64,000 bases of DNA, taken from contig NZ_KB900388.1 in assembly GCF_000378825.1 (NCBI RefSeq), forward strand, positions 4,719,901 through 4,783,900, written 5' to 3'. The notes under the pieces are model-generated. The model saw only the letters and a program-made list of their open reading frames with translations. It was not told the origin of the DNA and ran no database searches. The DNA is from Salinispora vitiensis (lineage in GTDB: Bacteria; Actinomycetota; Actinomycetes; Mycobacteriales; Micromonosporaceae). This document shows, in pieces, positions 44,928 through 54,220 of the stretch. The translations under genes and the position numbers were made by a program. Position 1 is the stretch's first letter, and every line of letters begins with the position of its first letter.

Positions 44928-45974
44928 GTGACGGACATCTCGGACACCTTGGCCCCCGAGCCCAGCTCGGTCGATCCCGACGCAGCTGGCACCGAGCTAC
45001 GACAGACTCTCGCCGAGGTCCAGCGCGTGATCGTTGGGCAGGACCGGCTCGTGGAACGCCTACTCACCGCACTGATCGCCGACGGACACTGCCTCCTGGA
45101 AGGGGTGCCCGGCGTCGCGAAGACGCTTGCCGCGCAGACCCTCGCCACCGTCGTCGGCGGCAGCTTCTCCCGCATCCAGTTCACTCCCGACCTGGTTCCC
45201 TCCGACATCGTCGGCACCCGTGTCTATCGGGCGTCCCGGGAGACGTTCGATGTCGAGCTGGGTCCGGTCATGGCCAACCTGGTCCTCGCCGACGAGATCA
45301 ATCGCGCTCCGGCGAAGGTGCAGTCCGCGCTGCTGGAGGCGATGGCCGAACGCCAGGTCTCGATCGGCGGGCGGAGCTGGGAGGTCCCGGCGCCGTTCCT
45401 GGTGTTGGCCACCCAGAACCCGATCGAGTCCGAGGGGGTGTACCAGCTGCCGGAGGCGCAGCGAGACCGGTTCCTGATGAAGGTGACGGTGGACTACCCG
45501 AGCGACGCCGACGAACTCGCCATCCTCTACCGGATGAGCAGCGACCGGCCGACAGCCCAGCCGGTGCTCGACCCGCAACGGCTGCTCGACCTCCAGGCCC
45601 GGGCGAGTCGGGTCTTCGTGCACCACGCGCTCGCCGAGTACGTGGTCCGGCTGATCCTGGCCACCCGGGACCCGGTCCGGTTCGGCCTGCCCGACGTCGC
45701 CCCGCTGCTCACCTACGGGGCGAGTCCCCGCGCCACCCTCGGCCTGGTCGCCGCCGCCCGAGCCCAGGCCCTGCTGCGTGGCCGGGAGTACGTGCTGCCC
45801 GAAGATGTCCGCGAGTTGGCCCCCGACGTGCTCGCCCACCGGCTGGTCCTCTCCTTCGACGCGGTCGCCGACGGAGTGTCGGCCGAGTCGGTCATCCGGC
45901 GGCTGGTCAACGCGGTACCGCCGCCCCGGGTCGCCGGGGTAACCGAGGCCGCGCCCAACCTGGCGGCGGCGTGA
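44928..45974 (+). CDS. MoxR-family AAA ATPase
   Basis: Chaperone-like AAA+ ATPase of 348 residues. Walker A is GVPGVAKT (59-66) and Walker B LVLADEIN (118-125), followed by ATQNPIESEGVYQLPEAQRDRF (sensor 1 region) and the lid with YGASPRATLGLVAAARA. MoxR proteins work with VWA-domain proteins to mature enzyme complexes or handle envelope stress. GTG at 44928 is chosen because GGGAAG lies eight bases upstream; TTG at 44907 is possible. It leads a tightly coupled cluster: its stop overlaps the next start as GTGA. Confidence 0.92.
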   Translation: MTDISDTLAPEPSSVDPDAAGTELRQTLAEVQRVIVGQDRLVERLLTALIADGHCLLEGVPGVAKTLAAQTLATVVGGSFSRIQFTPDLVPSDIVGTRVYRASRETFDVELGPVMANLVLADEINRAPAKVQSALLEAMAERQVSIGGRSWEVPAPFLVLATQNPIESEGVYQLPEAQRDRFLMKVTVDYPSDADELAILYRMSSDRPTAQPVLDPQRLLDLQARASRVFVHHALAEYVVRLILATRDPVRFGLPDVAPLLTYGASPRATLGLVAAARAQALLRGREYVLPEDVRELAPDVLAHRLVLSFDAVADGVSAESVIRRLVNAVPPPRVAGVTEAAPNLAAA

Positions 45975-46987
45975 AGTGGCGCGGTCGGCCCGCTGGCCCG
46001 GTGCCGCCGGACCCCGGCCTGACCGACCTGGCCGGGGACCGGCGGCTCCGCCGGCTCGAGCTGGCCGTGACCCGGCGGCTCGACGGCCTGCTGCACGGCC
46101 AGTACCAAGGGCTGCTCCCCGGGCCGGGCAGCGAACCGGCCGGCAGTCGGGAGTACCGGCCCGGTGAGGACGAGGTCCGCCGGATGGACTGGGCGGTGAC
46201 CGCGCGGACCACCGTGCCGCACGTGCGTCAGCTCGACGCCGACCGGGAACTCACCACCTGGCTCCTGGTAGACGCCAGCGTCAGTATGGAGTACGGCACG
46301 GCCGAGCTGGACAAGCGGGAACTCGCGGTAGCCGCCGTCGCGGCGGTGGGCTTCCTCACCGCCGGAGTGGGCAACCGGCTCGGCGCGTCGGTGCTCACTC
46401 CGACCGGACTCCGCCGCCACGCTCCCGGCAGCGGCCGTACCCATCTCTTCGGGCTGCTTCGAATGCTGCTGGCCGCTCCCCGGCACGGCGGGTACGACCA
46501 GGACACCGCACCGCTCGCGCCCCCCGACCTGGCCACCGCGCTGGACGGCCTACGCCGGGTGGCGACCCGCCGCGGGCTGGTGGTGGTGATCTCGGACTTC
46601 CTGGACGGCCTCCCCGAATCGCCCGGGCAGCCCGCCCCCTGGGAGCAGCTCCTGCGGCGGCTCGCCGTTCGGCATCAGGTGCTCGCCGTGGAGGTGACCG
46701 ACCCGCGGGAGTGGGAGCTGCCCGACGTTGGCCTGGTCACCCTGGTGGACCCGGAGAGCGGCCGGCGGCGGGAGGTCTGGACCGGCGACCCCGGGCTGCG
46801 CCAGCGGTACGCCGCGGCGGCCGCCGCCCAGCGGGACCAGGTACGCCAGGCGCTCCGCCGTGGCGGTGCGGCGCACCTGCCGCTGCGGACCGACCGGGAC
46901 TGGGTCGCCGACATCGTGCGGCACGTGCACCAACAACGCCGGCTGGCGACCGTCGGGGTCCCCGCCGGGAGGGGAGGTGGCGGGTGA
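45971..46987 (+). CDS. DUF58 protein (VWA-like partner of MoxR)
   Basis: A 338-residue protein with the DUF58 signature: REYRPGEDEVRRMDWAVTART, then a VWA-like metal site DASVSM (101-106) and VVISDFLDG. There is no membrane helix. It normally accompanies MoxR and probably serves as its adaptor or substrate. Its GTG overlaps the moxR stop by four bases and its stop overlaps the next gene in the same way, so the three are translated together. The C-terminus is Gly-rich. Confidence 0.88.
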   Translation: MKWRGRPAGPVPPDPGLTDLAGDRRLRRLELAVTRRLDGLLHGQYQGLLPGPGSEPAGSREYRPGEDEVRRMDWAVTARTTVPHVRQLDADRELTTWLLVDASVSMEYGTAELDKRELAVAAVAAVGFLTAGVGNRLGASVLTPTGLRRHAPGSGRTHLFGLLRMLLAAPRHGGYDQDTAPLAPPDLATALDGLRRVATRRGLVVVISDFLDGLPESPGQPAPWEQLLRRLAVRHQVLAVEVTDPREWELPDVGLVTLVDPESGRRREVWTGDPGLRQRYAAAAAAQRDQVRQALRRGGAAHLPLRTDRDWVADIVRHVHQQRRLATVGVPAGRGGGG

Positions 46988-47943
46988 TCTGGCTGTCGCC
47001 GACCCGGCTGTGGCTGCTGCTCGCCGTGCTCGGACTGGTCGCCGGCTACGTCCTGCTACAGCGTCGCCGGAGCCAGTACGCGGTGCGGTTCACGAACCTG
47101 CGGCTGCTGGACCGGGTGGCACCACAGCGACCGGCCTGGCGCCGGCACGTGCCGGCCGGGCTCTTCCTGGCGATGCTGGCGTTACTGGTGGTCGGCTTCG
47201 CCCGGCCCACCGCCGAGGTGCGGGTTCCCCGGGAACGGGCGACCGTGATGGTGGCGGTGGACGTCTCCACCTCGATGCTCGCCGGGGACGTGGAGCCGGA
47301 CCGGCTCAGCGCCGCCAAGGAGTCGGCCCGTCGCTTCGTGGACGGTCTCCCCGACGAGTTCAACGTGGGCCTGGTCGCCTTCGCCGGCAGCGCCGCTGTC
47401 CTGGTGCCGCCGGACACCGACCGGGAGGCGCTGGACGAGGGGATCGATCGGCTGCTCGAGGGGGCGACCGGGGTGCAGGGCACCGCGATCGGAGAGGCGA
47501 TCAACACCTCGCTCGGAGCGGTGAAGGCGCTGGACGGGGAGGCGGCGACGGACCCGCCGCCGGCCCGAATCGTGCTGCTCTCCGACGGGGCCAACACCTC
47601 CGGTATGGACCCGATGGAGGCGGCGGCCGACGCGGTGGAGATGGAGGTCCCCGTGCACACCATCGCCTTCGGCACCGCCTCCGGCTACGTGGACCGGGGC
47701 GGCCGGCCGATCCAGGTGCCGGTCGACGGGCAGACCCTCGACGCGGTCGCCCGGGAGACCGGCGGACAGTTCCACGAGGCGGTCAGCGTCGAGGAGTTGC
47801 GCGCGGTATACGACGACATCGGCAGCTCGGTGGGGTACCGCACCAAGCGGCAGGACGTCTCGGCCCGGTTCATCGGCCTCAGCCTGGTCTTCGCGCTCGG
47901 AGCGGCGGCCGGCTCAATGCGTTGGTTCTCCCGCCTGCCCTGA
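46984..47943 (+). CDS. VWA-domain membrane protein of the MoxR cluster
   Basis: A 319-residue protein with N-terminal helices (about 8-25 and 57-72), a VWA domain with an intact metal-ion-dependent adhesion site (DVSTS, Asp93-Ser97; TGVQGTAIG; LLSDGANTSG) and a C-terminal helix (FIGLSLVFALGAAAGSM). This is the BatA-like layout known from MoxR/Bat operons. The domain faces the outside if the first helix is a normal start anchor. Starts at GTG 46984, overlapping the DUF58 stop. Confidence 0.88.
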   Translation: MIWLSPTRLWLLLAVLGLVAGYVLLQRRRSQYAVRFTNLRLLDRVAPQRPAWRRHVPAGLFLAMLALLVVGFARPTAEVRVPRERATVMVAVDVSTSMLAGDVEPDRLSAAKESARRFVDGLPDEFNVGLVAFAGSAAVLVPPDTDREALDEGIDRLLEGATGVQGTAIGEAINTSLGAVKALDGEAATDPPPARIVLLSDGANTSGMDPMEAAADAVEMEVPVHTIAFGTASGYVDRGGRPIQVPVDGQTLDAVARETGGQFHEAVSVEELRAVYDDIGSSVGYRTKRQDVSARFIGLSLVFALGAAAGSMRWFSRLP

Positions 47944-47995
47944 GCCCCGCCGGGTGGCTGGGTGCAGGTGGCCGATCGACACGAGGAGCGTGGGT

Positions 47996-48859
47996 ATGGC
48001 AGTGCAGAGCGGGCTGGGCGAACCGCGTGGCCCCTGGTTCATCTCGCCCGAACTGGGCCCGGAGGGGCGGCCCTGGCCGGACGAGTCCGGCTGGGCCCGG
48101 GCGGGCGGGGCGCGCCGCTGGCAGCACCGGCTGCTGCTCGGGTTGGCGCTGGTGGCCATCTCCAGCGTCTCCGGCGCCGCGGCCGGTGGCCTGGTGGCGA
48201 GCCAGGACGGGTCACCCGGTGCGGAAGCCGCCTCGGCCGCGGCGGTCCCCGCGGAGCTGGTGACCGCCGCCGAGCAGACCGTCCCGGGAGTGGTCTCGGT
48301 GTTGGCCGCTGGCGACGACGGCGCCTCCGCGACCGGCTCCGGCTTCGCCGTCGACGACGAGCAGCACATCATCACCAACGACCACATCCTGGCCAAGGGG
48401 GGAACTGGTTCGGTGACGGTGGAGTTGCCGGACGGGCGACGGTTCGCCGCCGAGGTGGCGGGCCGGGAGCCCGGCAGCGACCTCGCGGTACTGCGGATCC
48501 CGTCGTCCGCGGGGCTGACGGCGTTGCCGCTGGCCAAGCCGGGGACGACCCGGGTCGGTGAGCCGGTGCTGGCGGTGGGCTCGCCCCTCGGTCTCGCCGG
48601 TACGGTGACCGCCGGCATCGTGAGCGCGGTGGACCGGCAGGTGCGCCTCGGTGACAACCGGCACACGGCGGTACAGACCGATGCCTCGATCAACCCGGGG
48701 AACTCCGGCGGGCCGCTGGTGAACGCCCGCGGTGAGGTGGTCGGGGTGAACACGGCGATCGCCACGATCGACGGTAACGGCTCGATCGGGATCGGGTTCG
48801 CCATCCCGATCGATCAGGTGCAGCAGACCGCCGACACGATCATCGGTAAGGGGGGCTGA
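47996..48859 (+). CDS. Membrane-anchored HtrA-like serine protease without PDZ domain
   Basis: A 287-residue protease: cytoplasmic segment of about 43 residues, one membrane helix (45-66), then a trypsin-like domain facing outward. The catalytic triad is His130 (ITNDHIL), Asp162 (SDLAVL) and Ser237 (NPGNSGGPLV). HtrA/DegP relatives usually end in one or two PDZ domains; here the protein stops directly after the protease domain. GAGGAG lies before the ATG. It begins 52 bp after the MoxR-DUF58-VWA genes and may belong to the same unit, suggesting a shared envelope quality role. Confidence 0.88.
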   Translation: MAVQSGLGEPRGPWFISPELGPEGRPWPDESGWARAGGARRWQHRLLLGLALVAISSVSGAAAGGLVASQDGSPGAEAASAAAVPAELVTAAEQTVPGVVSVLAAGDDGASATGSGFAVDDEQHIITNDHILAKGGTGSVTVELPDGRRFAAEVAGREPGSDLAVLRIPSSAGLTALPLAKPGTTRVGEPVLAVGSPLGLAGTVTAGIVSAVDRQVRLGDNRHTAVQTDASINPGNSGGPLVNARGEVVGVNTAIATIDGNGSIGIGFAIPIDQVQQTADTIIGKGG

Positions 48860-48951
48860 GGTCAGGCGGGGCCGGACCCGGAACGCCCCCGCCTGCCCGG
48901 TGCACCCGCCTGCCCGGTGCGTACCGGGGCCCAGGCGCTAGCCTCGGAAGC

Positions 48952-49377
48952 GTGGACAGTGGGCTGCGGGTGCACGATCGCTGGGTGGTGCCCGAGGCCG
49001 AGCTGCGGGAACGCTTCTCCCGGTCGTCCGGGCCCGGCGGCCAGGGGGTCAACACGACCGACTCCCGGGTGGAGCTGAGTTTCGATCTGGCTGCCTCACC
49101 GGGGCTCCCGGACCCGCTGCGGGCCCGGGCCCTCGACCGCCTCGCCGGGCGACTCGTCAACGGCGTTCTCACCGTGACCGCCAGCGAGCACCGCGCCCAA
49201 CTCGCCAACCGGGAGGCCGCCCGGGAGCGGATGGCCGCGCTGCTCCGTGCGGCGATCGCACCGCCACCGAAGCGTCGTCGCCCGACCCGGCCCTCCCGCG
49301 CCGCCAAGGAGCGTCGACTGGCCGAGAAGAAGCGGCGGTCCCAACGCAAGCGGGACCGCCGCGTCGACGGCGACTGA
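48952..49377 (+). CDS. arfB: Alternative ribosome-rescue factor ArfB (YaeJ/ICT1 family)
   Basis: A 141-residue peptidyl-tRNA hydrolase that frees ribosomes stalled without a stop codon. The GGQ motif lies at 29-31 in SGPGGQGVN, followed by SRVELSFDL, and the C-terminus is a long, strongly basic tail (about 110-138, RRRPTRPSRAAKERRLAEKK) that in known members enters the empty mRNA channel. It lacks the codon-recognition domain of release factors. GTG start. Confidence 0.9.
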   Translation: MDSGLRVHDRWVVPEAELRERFSRSSGPGGQGVNTTDSRVELSFDLAASPGLPDPLRARALDRLAGRLVNGVLTVTASEHRAQLANREAARERMAALLRAAIAPPPKRRRPTRPSRAAKERRLAEKKRRSQRKRDRRVDGD

Positions 49378-49391
49378 CCGGATCAGCCGGG

Positions 49392-50132
49392 TCAGCCAGC
49401 GGGTGGCGCCGCTTCGGCGGCGCCGGTCACCGGCGGCGTCAGGTGCCGGGTGAAGAACCGGACCGCGCTGTCCAGCTCGTGTTCGGGGAGCCGGTCGCCG
49501 TGCCGCCCCGGATTGGCGTGCAGGGTTTTGTCGGCGGAGCCGAACGCGTCGAAGAGGGCCACACTCTGCTCGCGGGGCACTCGCTCGTCGTCCCACTGGA
49601 CCAGAAACTCGATCGGTACGGTGATCTGGGCGGCGGCTTCCCGGAGCGCCGGGGCCGTGGCTCCACCCAGGCCGAGGACCGCCGCGCGGACCCGGGGCTC
49701 GGCGGCGACGAACGGCACGCCGAGCCCGCAGCCCAGCGAGACTCCCCAGTAGCCGACGGGTCCGCATTCGAGGTGGTCCAGGACGGCCTGCCACTCCCCA
49801 ACGGTCTGCTTGGCGACTCGGGCATGGAAGGCGGTGAGCAGCGGGGCCAGCTCTGCCCCGGACTCGGTGCGGGTCCGAATCTCGGTGGCCATGCGCTGGT
49901 AGTGGTCGTCGGTCGGGCGGTCGCCGTGGTTCGGGACATCAACCGAGACGACCGCGAAGCCGTTGCGTACGAAGTGGTGGGCACGGTGGCGGACGGCGGG
50001 GTGGGTTTTGTGGTGACCACCGCCGTGGCCAATGAGGATCAGGGGGCGGCCGGCGGTGGTGGGGTCAGTCTCCGCGGTCCACCGGACTGCGGGAACGCCG
50101 TTGACGGAGAAGAATTCCTCGCGAATGGACAT
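49392..50132 (-). CDS. Alpha/beta hydrolase (dienelactone hydrolase-like)
   Basis: A 246-residue soluble hydrolase. The oxyanion region is LILIGHGGGHHKTHPAV, the nucleophile elbow GVSLGCG, the acid DERVP and the likely catalytic histidine GRHGDRLPEHE. The histidine-rich loop after HGGG is notable. Members hydrolyse esters or acyl bonds; the substrate is not indicated. It is convergent with arfB and probably alone. Confidence 0.82.
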   Translation of the reverse strand: MSIREEFFSVNGVPAVRWTAETDPTTAGRPLILIGHGGGHHKTHPAVRHRAHHFVRNGFAVVSVDVPNHGDRPTDDHYQRMATEIRTRTESGAELAPLLTAFHARVAKQTVGEWQAVLDHLECGPVGYWGVSLGCGLGVPFVAAEPRVRAAVLGLGGATAPALREAAAQITVPIEFLVQWDDERVPREQSVALFDAFGSADKTLHANPGRHGDRLPEHELDSAVRFFTRHLTPPVTGAAEAAPPAG

Positions 50133-50278
50133 GCCGATATGGGCCTTTCGAGGGTGCCTTGTGCGGGCGCTCCCTAGGCCATGCGGGGGAGGGAGTCCCG
50201 ACCTGTCACAGCGTTGATCGGACTCACCTCCTCAGGCAGTGGTCATGCACGGCGGCGGTAAAGGTATCACCTCCGTCA

Positions 50279-51163
50279 CTACATGTCGCACCGGTCAATC
50301 GAGTCCAGTAGCCGGGTGCGCAGCCGGGCGGCCCGTTCGGCGAAACCGCGCTGGGCGGAGGCGTACTCCACCCGTCCCGGTGCGGTCTCGACCGCAACCG
50401 GGGGGTAGCCCAAGGCGGCCAGGTCGTACGGCGAGGCACGCATGTCGAGGGTGCGGATCTGCCCTGCCAGTTCGAAGCACTCCGCCACCAACTCGGACGG
50501 CACCAGCGGGGAGAGTTTGTACGCCCACTTGTAGAGATCCATGTTGGCGTGCAGGCAGCCGGGCTGCTCCAGGTCATGCTGGCTGTCCCGGGTCGGCTGG
50601 AGGAGGTTCAGCGGTCGGGCCGGCGCGGTGAAGAAGCGGTACGCGTCGAAGTGGCTGCACCGCACTCCCCGCTCCTCGACGACCGTGGCGACCTGCGCCG
50701 GGCTCATCCGCAGCGGCCAAGCGTTGTGCCGGACCTCGTCCTGGGTCTGCCGGTAAACCATCGCCCACTCGTGCATGCCGAAGCAGCCGAACTGTGCCGG
50801 TCGGCCGGCCGTGGCCGCCAACAGGGCCCGGATCCAGGTGATCGATTCGGCCCGTCGGGCGCGTACCGCCGGGGTGTCGAGGGTGGCGCCGGCGGCGTCG
50901 GCGCGGTAGTCCGGCCCGAAGTCGGCCGGGTCCGCGTCGCGCAGCACCACTCCCGCGCCGGGGTGCCAGCGGCGGAGCCGGGCTGGCCGGTGCGAGTAGT
51001 AGGTGAAGAGGAAGTCCTGCACCGGATGCTTCTCGCCCCGGCGGCGGCGGGCCAGGTGGGGGGCCAGCCACCCGTCGATCCGCTCCTGGTGCGCCCGGCG
51101 TCGGGCCTGCCAGGTCGGCAGGTCAAGTACGGTCTCCGGTGGGGGCGAGGCGGCGGCGGTCAC
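50279..51163 (-). CDS. Conserved actinobacterial protein often annotated as 3-methyladenine DNA glycosylase
   Basis: A 294-residue soluble protein with WQARRRAHQERIDGWLAPHLARR, GEKHPVQDFLFTYYSHRPARLRRWHPG, FGCFGMHEWAMVYR and CSHFDAYRFFTAPARPLN. From memory, homologues in Streptomyces carry the annotation 3-methyladenine DNA glycosylase, but I see no helix-hairpin-helix or other known glycosylase motif, so the activity should be treated as unproven. GTG start. The 146 bp toward the hydrolase gene hold no recognised feature. Confidence 0.65.
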   Translation of the reverse strand: MTAAASPPPETVLDLPTWQARRRAHQERIDGWLAPHLARRRRGEKHPVQDFLFTYYSHRPARLRRWHPGAGVVLRDADPADFGPDYRADAAGATLDTPAVRARRAESITWIRALLAATAGRPAQFGCFGMHEWAMVYRQTQDEVRHNAWPLRMSPAQVATVVEERGVRCSHFDAYRFFTAPARPLNLLQPTRDSQHDLEQPGCLHANMDLYKWAYKLSPLVPSELVAECFELAGQIRTLDMRASPYDLAALGYPPVAVETAPGRVEYASAQRGFAERAARLRTRLLDSIDRCDM

Positions 51164-51327
51164 CCGCCCAGGGTACGGCTGCTTTCGCCCTCCGGTTCGG
51201 GCACGTCAGCCCGGGACCGGTCGGCAGGCGGTCCCCAAGAAGTGCGAGAAAGGGCAGACACCGGCCCTTCGGGTGCCGACCTTTCTATGCTCGATCGATG
51301 GCGAGTCGGTAAGGGGGCCAGCGTGCG

Positions 51328-51831
51328 ATGGTAGCGCGAAATGCTTACGTGGCGACGGTTCGGCAACGGCTGGTGGCCGACGGCTGCGCGGTGACCGATG
51401 AGTGCCTCGGCGCCTCGCCGGTCGTGGTCGGCTACCGGTCCCAGGTTCGGCTGCTGGCCAGGATCCACGTCTTCACGGTCGTCGCGAAGATGGACCGGGT
51501 GCAGGAGCGCGATCTGCGGACCTTCGTTGATGACGTGGTGCGGCTCGGACTGGACCGCAAGGGCCAGTGGCGCGGCGTGCAGTCGGGCGTCCTCGTGCTG
51601 CCGGTCCTGGTCACGGAGGCCGCCGACCCCGCGGCGACGGCGTTGACCCAGCAGGCGTACCGGCTGAATCTGTCCGGCTTCGGGGCGATGGCCCAGCCGG
51701 CCGTCGTGGATGTCCGGGCCGGCCGGGTCTGGACCTTCCGGGGGACCCGGATCTGGGGTTACGCCTACAATTCGTTGATCAAGAAGAAGTACCAGACGTA
51801 CCTGCCGGAGCCATCGGCTGCGGCCAGCTGA
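51328..51831 (+). CDS. Hypothetical protein
   Basis: A 167-residue protein not assigned to a family. It has no signal or membrane segment. The pattern LARIHVFTVVAKMDRVQERDLRTFVDDVV and the end TRIWGYAYNSLIKKKYQTYLPEP look like a compact folded domain, and the coding frame shows normal high-GC third-position bias, so it is probably real. The ATG lies 21 bases after a GGCGAG-type sequence, so the ribosome binding site is weak. It is convergent with the membrane protein gene that follows. Confidence 0.6.
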   Translation: MVARNAYVATVRQRLVADGCAVTDECLGASPVVVGYRSQVRLLARIHVFTVVAKMDRVQERDLRTFVDDVVRLGLDRKGQWRGVQSGVLVLPVLVTEAADPAATALTQQAYRLNLSGFGAMAQPAVVDVRAGRVWTFRGTRIWGYAYNSLIKKKYQTYLPEPSAAAS

Positions 51832-51867
51832 ACGGCCCGAACGTCACGACCGTGGGCCGCGCCGGCG

Positions 51868-53205
51868 TCAGGGCACGTCCACCCGAACGCCAGCGGAGAA
51901 CACCCCACTGCGTAGCTCGAGTTGGGTCGGTGGTTGCTGGCCGGGCACCCGGAAGACCAGCGGGAGGACCATTCGGCTGCCGCCGGCCAGTGGCTTGGCG
52001 AACACGTCCCGGCCCTGGTTCACCCGACGGGTCGCCGGCTCGTCGGTGTTGACGAAGTTGCCGTCGGCGAGGTAGGCCCGCTGGAGTTGACCGTGCCAGC
52101 TCTGCTGTTCCGGGGTGCGGTTGTGGACCCCGACGGTCGCGGCGCAGGTGTGTGCCGCCGAGGCCCGCTGGCAGCTGATCCGGTAGACAGTGAACTCGAA
52201 CGCGGCCTCGCGGAGCGGCTCCCCGACCGCGCCCGCGGCCGCGGTGCCGATCCAGGCGCCGCTGCTGGGATTGGAGTCGGTGTCGACGGCGGCGGCCTTC
52301 CGGGTGGCTGTCCAGGCCGCTGCGCCCCCGGTGCCGACCAGCACCACCGCGGCGACCGGGATGAGCAGCCAGGTCGAGGGCCGCCGGCGGCGTGCCGGAG
52401 CGGTCGGTGCCGCCGGTCGCGGATAGATACTTCCGCGACTTTCCGGGTCCGGCAGCGGGACCTGCGTTGGGCGCCGCCGCCGCTGCCAGGTCCACCAGCC
52501 GCCGACAGCGAGCGCGGCGAGCCCACCGAAGCCGGTGAGCAGTGCGGCCGGCCGCTGCCACAGCGGTGGTTCCGGCTCGGCCGCCGCCGGCGTTGACCCG
52601 GACTGCCAGGTCGCGGTCGCGCAGTCGTACGGGCGTTCGCCGTCGGCGGCGAAGGCGCAGGCGGGCGCCGTCAGGGGCGCACCCGCTGGCGCGGAGAGCT
52701 CGGTACGGAGCGTGGTGGTGCTGCGGGCGGGCAGCCGCAGGTCCCAGGTGACCTCTGTTCCGGCCGTACCGCCGTGGTGGCTGGGACGGCCGCCGTCGGT
52801 GATCGAGGTCGCCGAGGTGCCCGGCGGGAGCTCCTGCCGGACGGTGGTGGAGATCGGGCGGTTCCCGTCGTTGCGGACCTGGATCCGGTACTTCGGCGCG
52901 GCGGTGTTCTCCGACGCGACCTGTACGGTGACCGGCGGCTTCGGTGGTGGGACCGCCGCCCGGGTCGGGACCGGCAGCGCCGGCGGCGCGGATGGCCGGT
53001 CCGGCCCCGCGGAGGGCTCCGCGGACGGCTGGCCGGCCGGCGCCGTGGCTGCCGCGGCCGGGGCCGGCGGTCGGGCGACCGGCGGCTGTGCGGCGACCGG
53101 CGGCTGTGCGGCGGCCGGGCCGGGTAGCGCCGGCACGGCGGCGAGGATGCCGAGGCAGTAGATGAACACTGCGAGGGCCCTGTGGTGTCGTGTCGATGCA
53201 GGCAT
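51868..53205 (-). CDS. Secreted/membrane protein with DUF11-like domain, function unknown
   Basis: A 445-residue protein with a signal peptide (about 1-33), a Pro/Ala-rich stretch (34-92), a beta-sandwich region resembling DUF11 (VQVASENTAAPKYRIQVRNDGNRP to about 175), a membrane helix (220-240), a basic cytoplasmic loop, a second helix (278-298) and an outer C-terminal domain with paired cysteines (ISCQRASAAHTC) and TPEQQSWHGQLQRAYLADG, resembling a DUF4352-type fold. Both soluble domains should be extracellular. No partner gene indicates a role. Confidence 0.6.
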   Translation of the reverse strand: MPASTRHHRALAVFIYCLGILAAVPALPGPAAAQPPVAAQPPVARPPAPAAAATAPAGQPSAEPSAGPDRPSAPPALPVPTRAAVPPPKPPVTVQVASENTAAPKYRIQVRNDGNRPISTTVRQELPPGTSATSITDGGRPSHHGGTAGTEVTWDLRLPARSTTTLRTELSAPAGAPLTAPACAFAADGERPYDCATATWQSGSTPAAAEPEPPLWQRPAALLTGFGGLAALAVGGWWTWQRRRRPTQVPLPDPESRGSIYPRPAAPTAPARRRRPSTWLLIPVAAVVLVGTGGAAAWTATRKAAAVDTDSNPSSGAWIGTAAAGAVGEPLREAAFEFTVYRISCQRASAAHTCAATVGVHNRTPEQQSWHGQLQRAYLADGNFVNTDEPATRRVNQGRDVFAKPLAGGSRMVLPLVFRVPGQQPPTQLELRSGVFSAGVRVDVP

Positions 53206-53369
53206 ACGAACGAACCTCCGGAGCCGACGTTAGGGCGGTGTCACGCCGGGCGGTAAGAAGTGGCGAAGCCGGCCCCCGGCGGGTGCTGATGGCGTAGGGT
53301 GCGCGGCGCGCCACGCGGCATCCGACCTGCGGCTGCGCCCGTGCACCGGGACGGGGATAGATTGTTCCG

Positions 53370-54173
53370 GTGCGTATCGCTCGTTTCGCTCATACCAAGG
53401 GAATGTCGTTCGGAGTTGTGGAGGGGGAGCCGGAGGCGGGTCCGCAGGGGCTGACCATCGCCGAGGTCGAGGGGCATCCGTTCGGACGGATCACCTTCTC
53501 CGGCGCCCGGTGGGCCCTCTCTGACGTCCGTCTGCTCTCGCCGATCCTGCCGAGCAAAGTCGTCTGCGTCGGCCGTAACTACGCCGAGCACGCGGCGGAG
53601 CACGGCGCCGAGGTGCCCCAGGAACCGTTGCTCTTTCTCAAGCCGTCCACCTCGGTGATCGGGCCGCGAGACGCGATCCGGCTGCCGGCGCTGTCGAAGC
53701 AGGTCGAGCACGAGGCCGAGTTGGCCGTGGTGATCGGAGCACCCGGTGCCCGGCGGGCCGATCGGGCCGCCGCCGCCCGCGCGGTCTTCGGCTACACCTG
53801 CGCCAACGATGTCACCGCGCGGGACCTGCAGCGGGCGGACGGGCAGTGGACCCGGGCCAAGGGCTTCGACTCGTTCTGCCCGATCGGTCCCTGGATCACC
53901 ACCGGCCTTGACGTCGCCGATCTGGAGATCCGGTGTGAGGTGGGTCGCGATCCGGAGGAGATGGAGGTCCGCCAGCTGGGCCGGACCCGGGACATGGTCT
54001 TCGACGTGCCGGCCCTGGTGTCGTACGTCTCACATGTGATGACGCTGCTTCCCGGTGATGTGATCCTGACCGGCACGCCGGCCGGGGTTAGTCCGCTCGC
54101 GGACGGGGATACGGTCACCGTACGGATCGAGGGGGTCGGTGAGCTGACCAACCCGGTGCTGCCGGCCAGCTGA
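53370..54173 (+). CDS. Fumarylacetoacetate hydrolase family protein
   Basis: A 267-residue metal-dependent enzyme of the FAH family, whose members cleave or decarboxylate acylpyruvates or oxaloacetate. The core signature is complete: VVCVGRNYAEHAAE, EPLLFLKPSTSVIGP, metal ligands in EHEAELAVVIG, GYTCANDVTARDLQ and GDVILTGTPAGVSP. A role as fumarylpyruvate hydrolase or oxaloacetate decarboxylase is possible. In some actinobacteria a similar gene lies near gltX and tRNA genes, which agrees with the tRNA-Gln just downstream. GTG start with no clear ribosome binding site. Confidence 0.85.
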   Translation: MRIARFAHTKGMSFGVVEGEPEAGPQGLTIAEVEGHPFGRITFSGARWALSDVRLLSPILPSKVVCVGRNYAEHAAEHGAEVPQEPLLFLKPSTSVIGPRDAIRLPALSKQVEHEAELAVVIGAPGARRADRAAAARAVFGYTCANDVTARDLQRADGQWTRAKGFDSFCPIGPWITTGLDVADLEIRCEVGRDPEEMEVRQLGRTRDMVFDVPALVSYVSHVMTLLPGDVILTGTPAGVSPLADGDTVTVRIEGVGELTNPVLPAS

Positions 54174-54220
54174 TCCGGTGCGAGGTTTCTGCAGCTCAAG
54201 GACGTTCTGTCGGGGGCGAT

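Noticed and set aside
50279..51163. Naming this protein as a firm DNA glycosylase
   Set aside because: The name is carried by annotation of homologues, but no catalytic or DNA-binding motif of a known glycosylase family could be seen.
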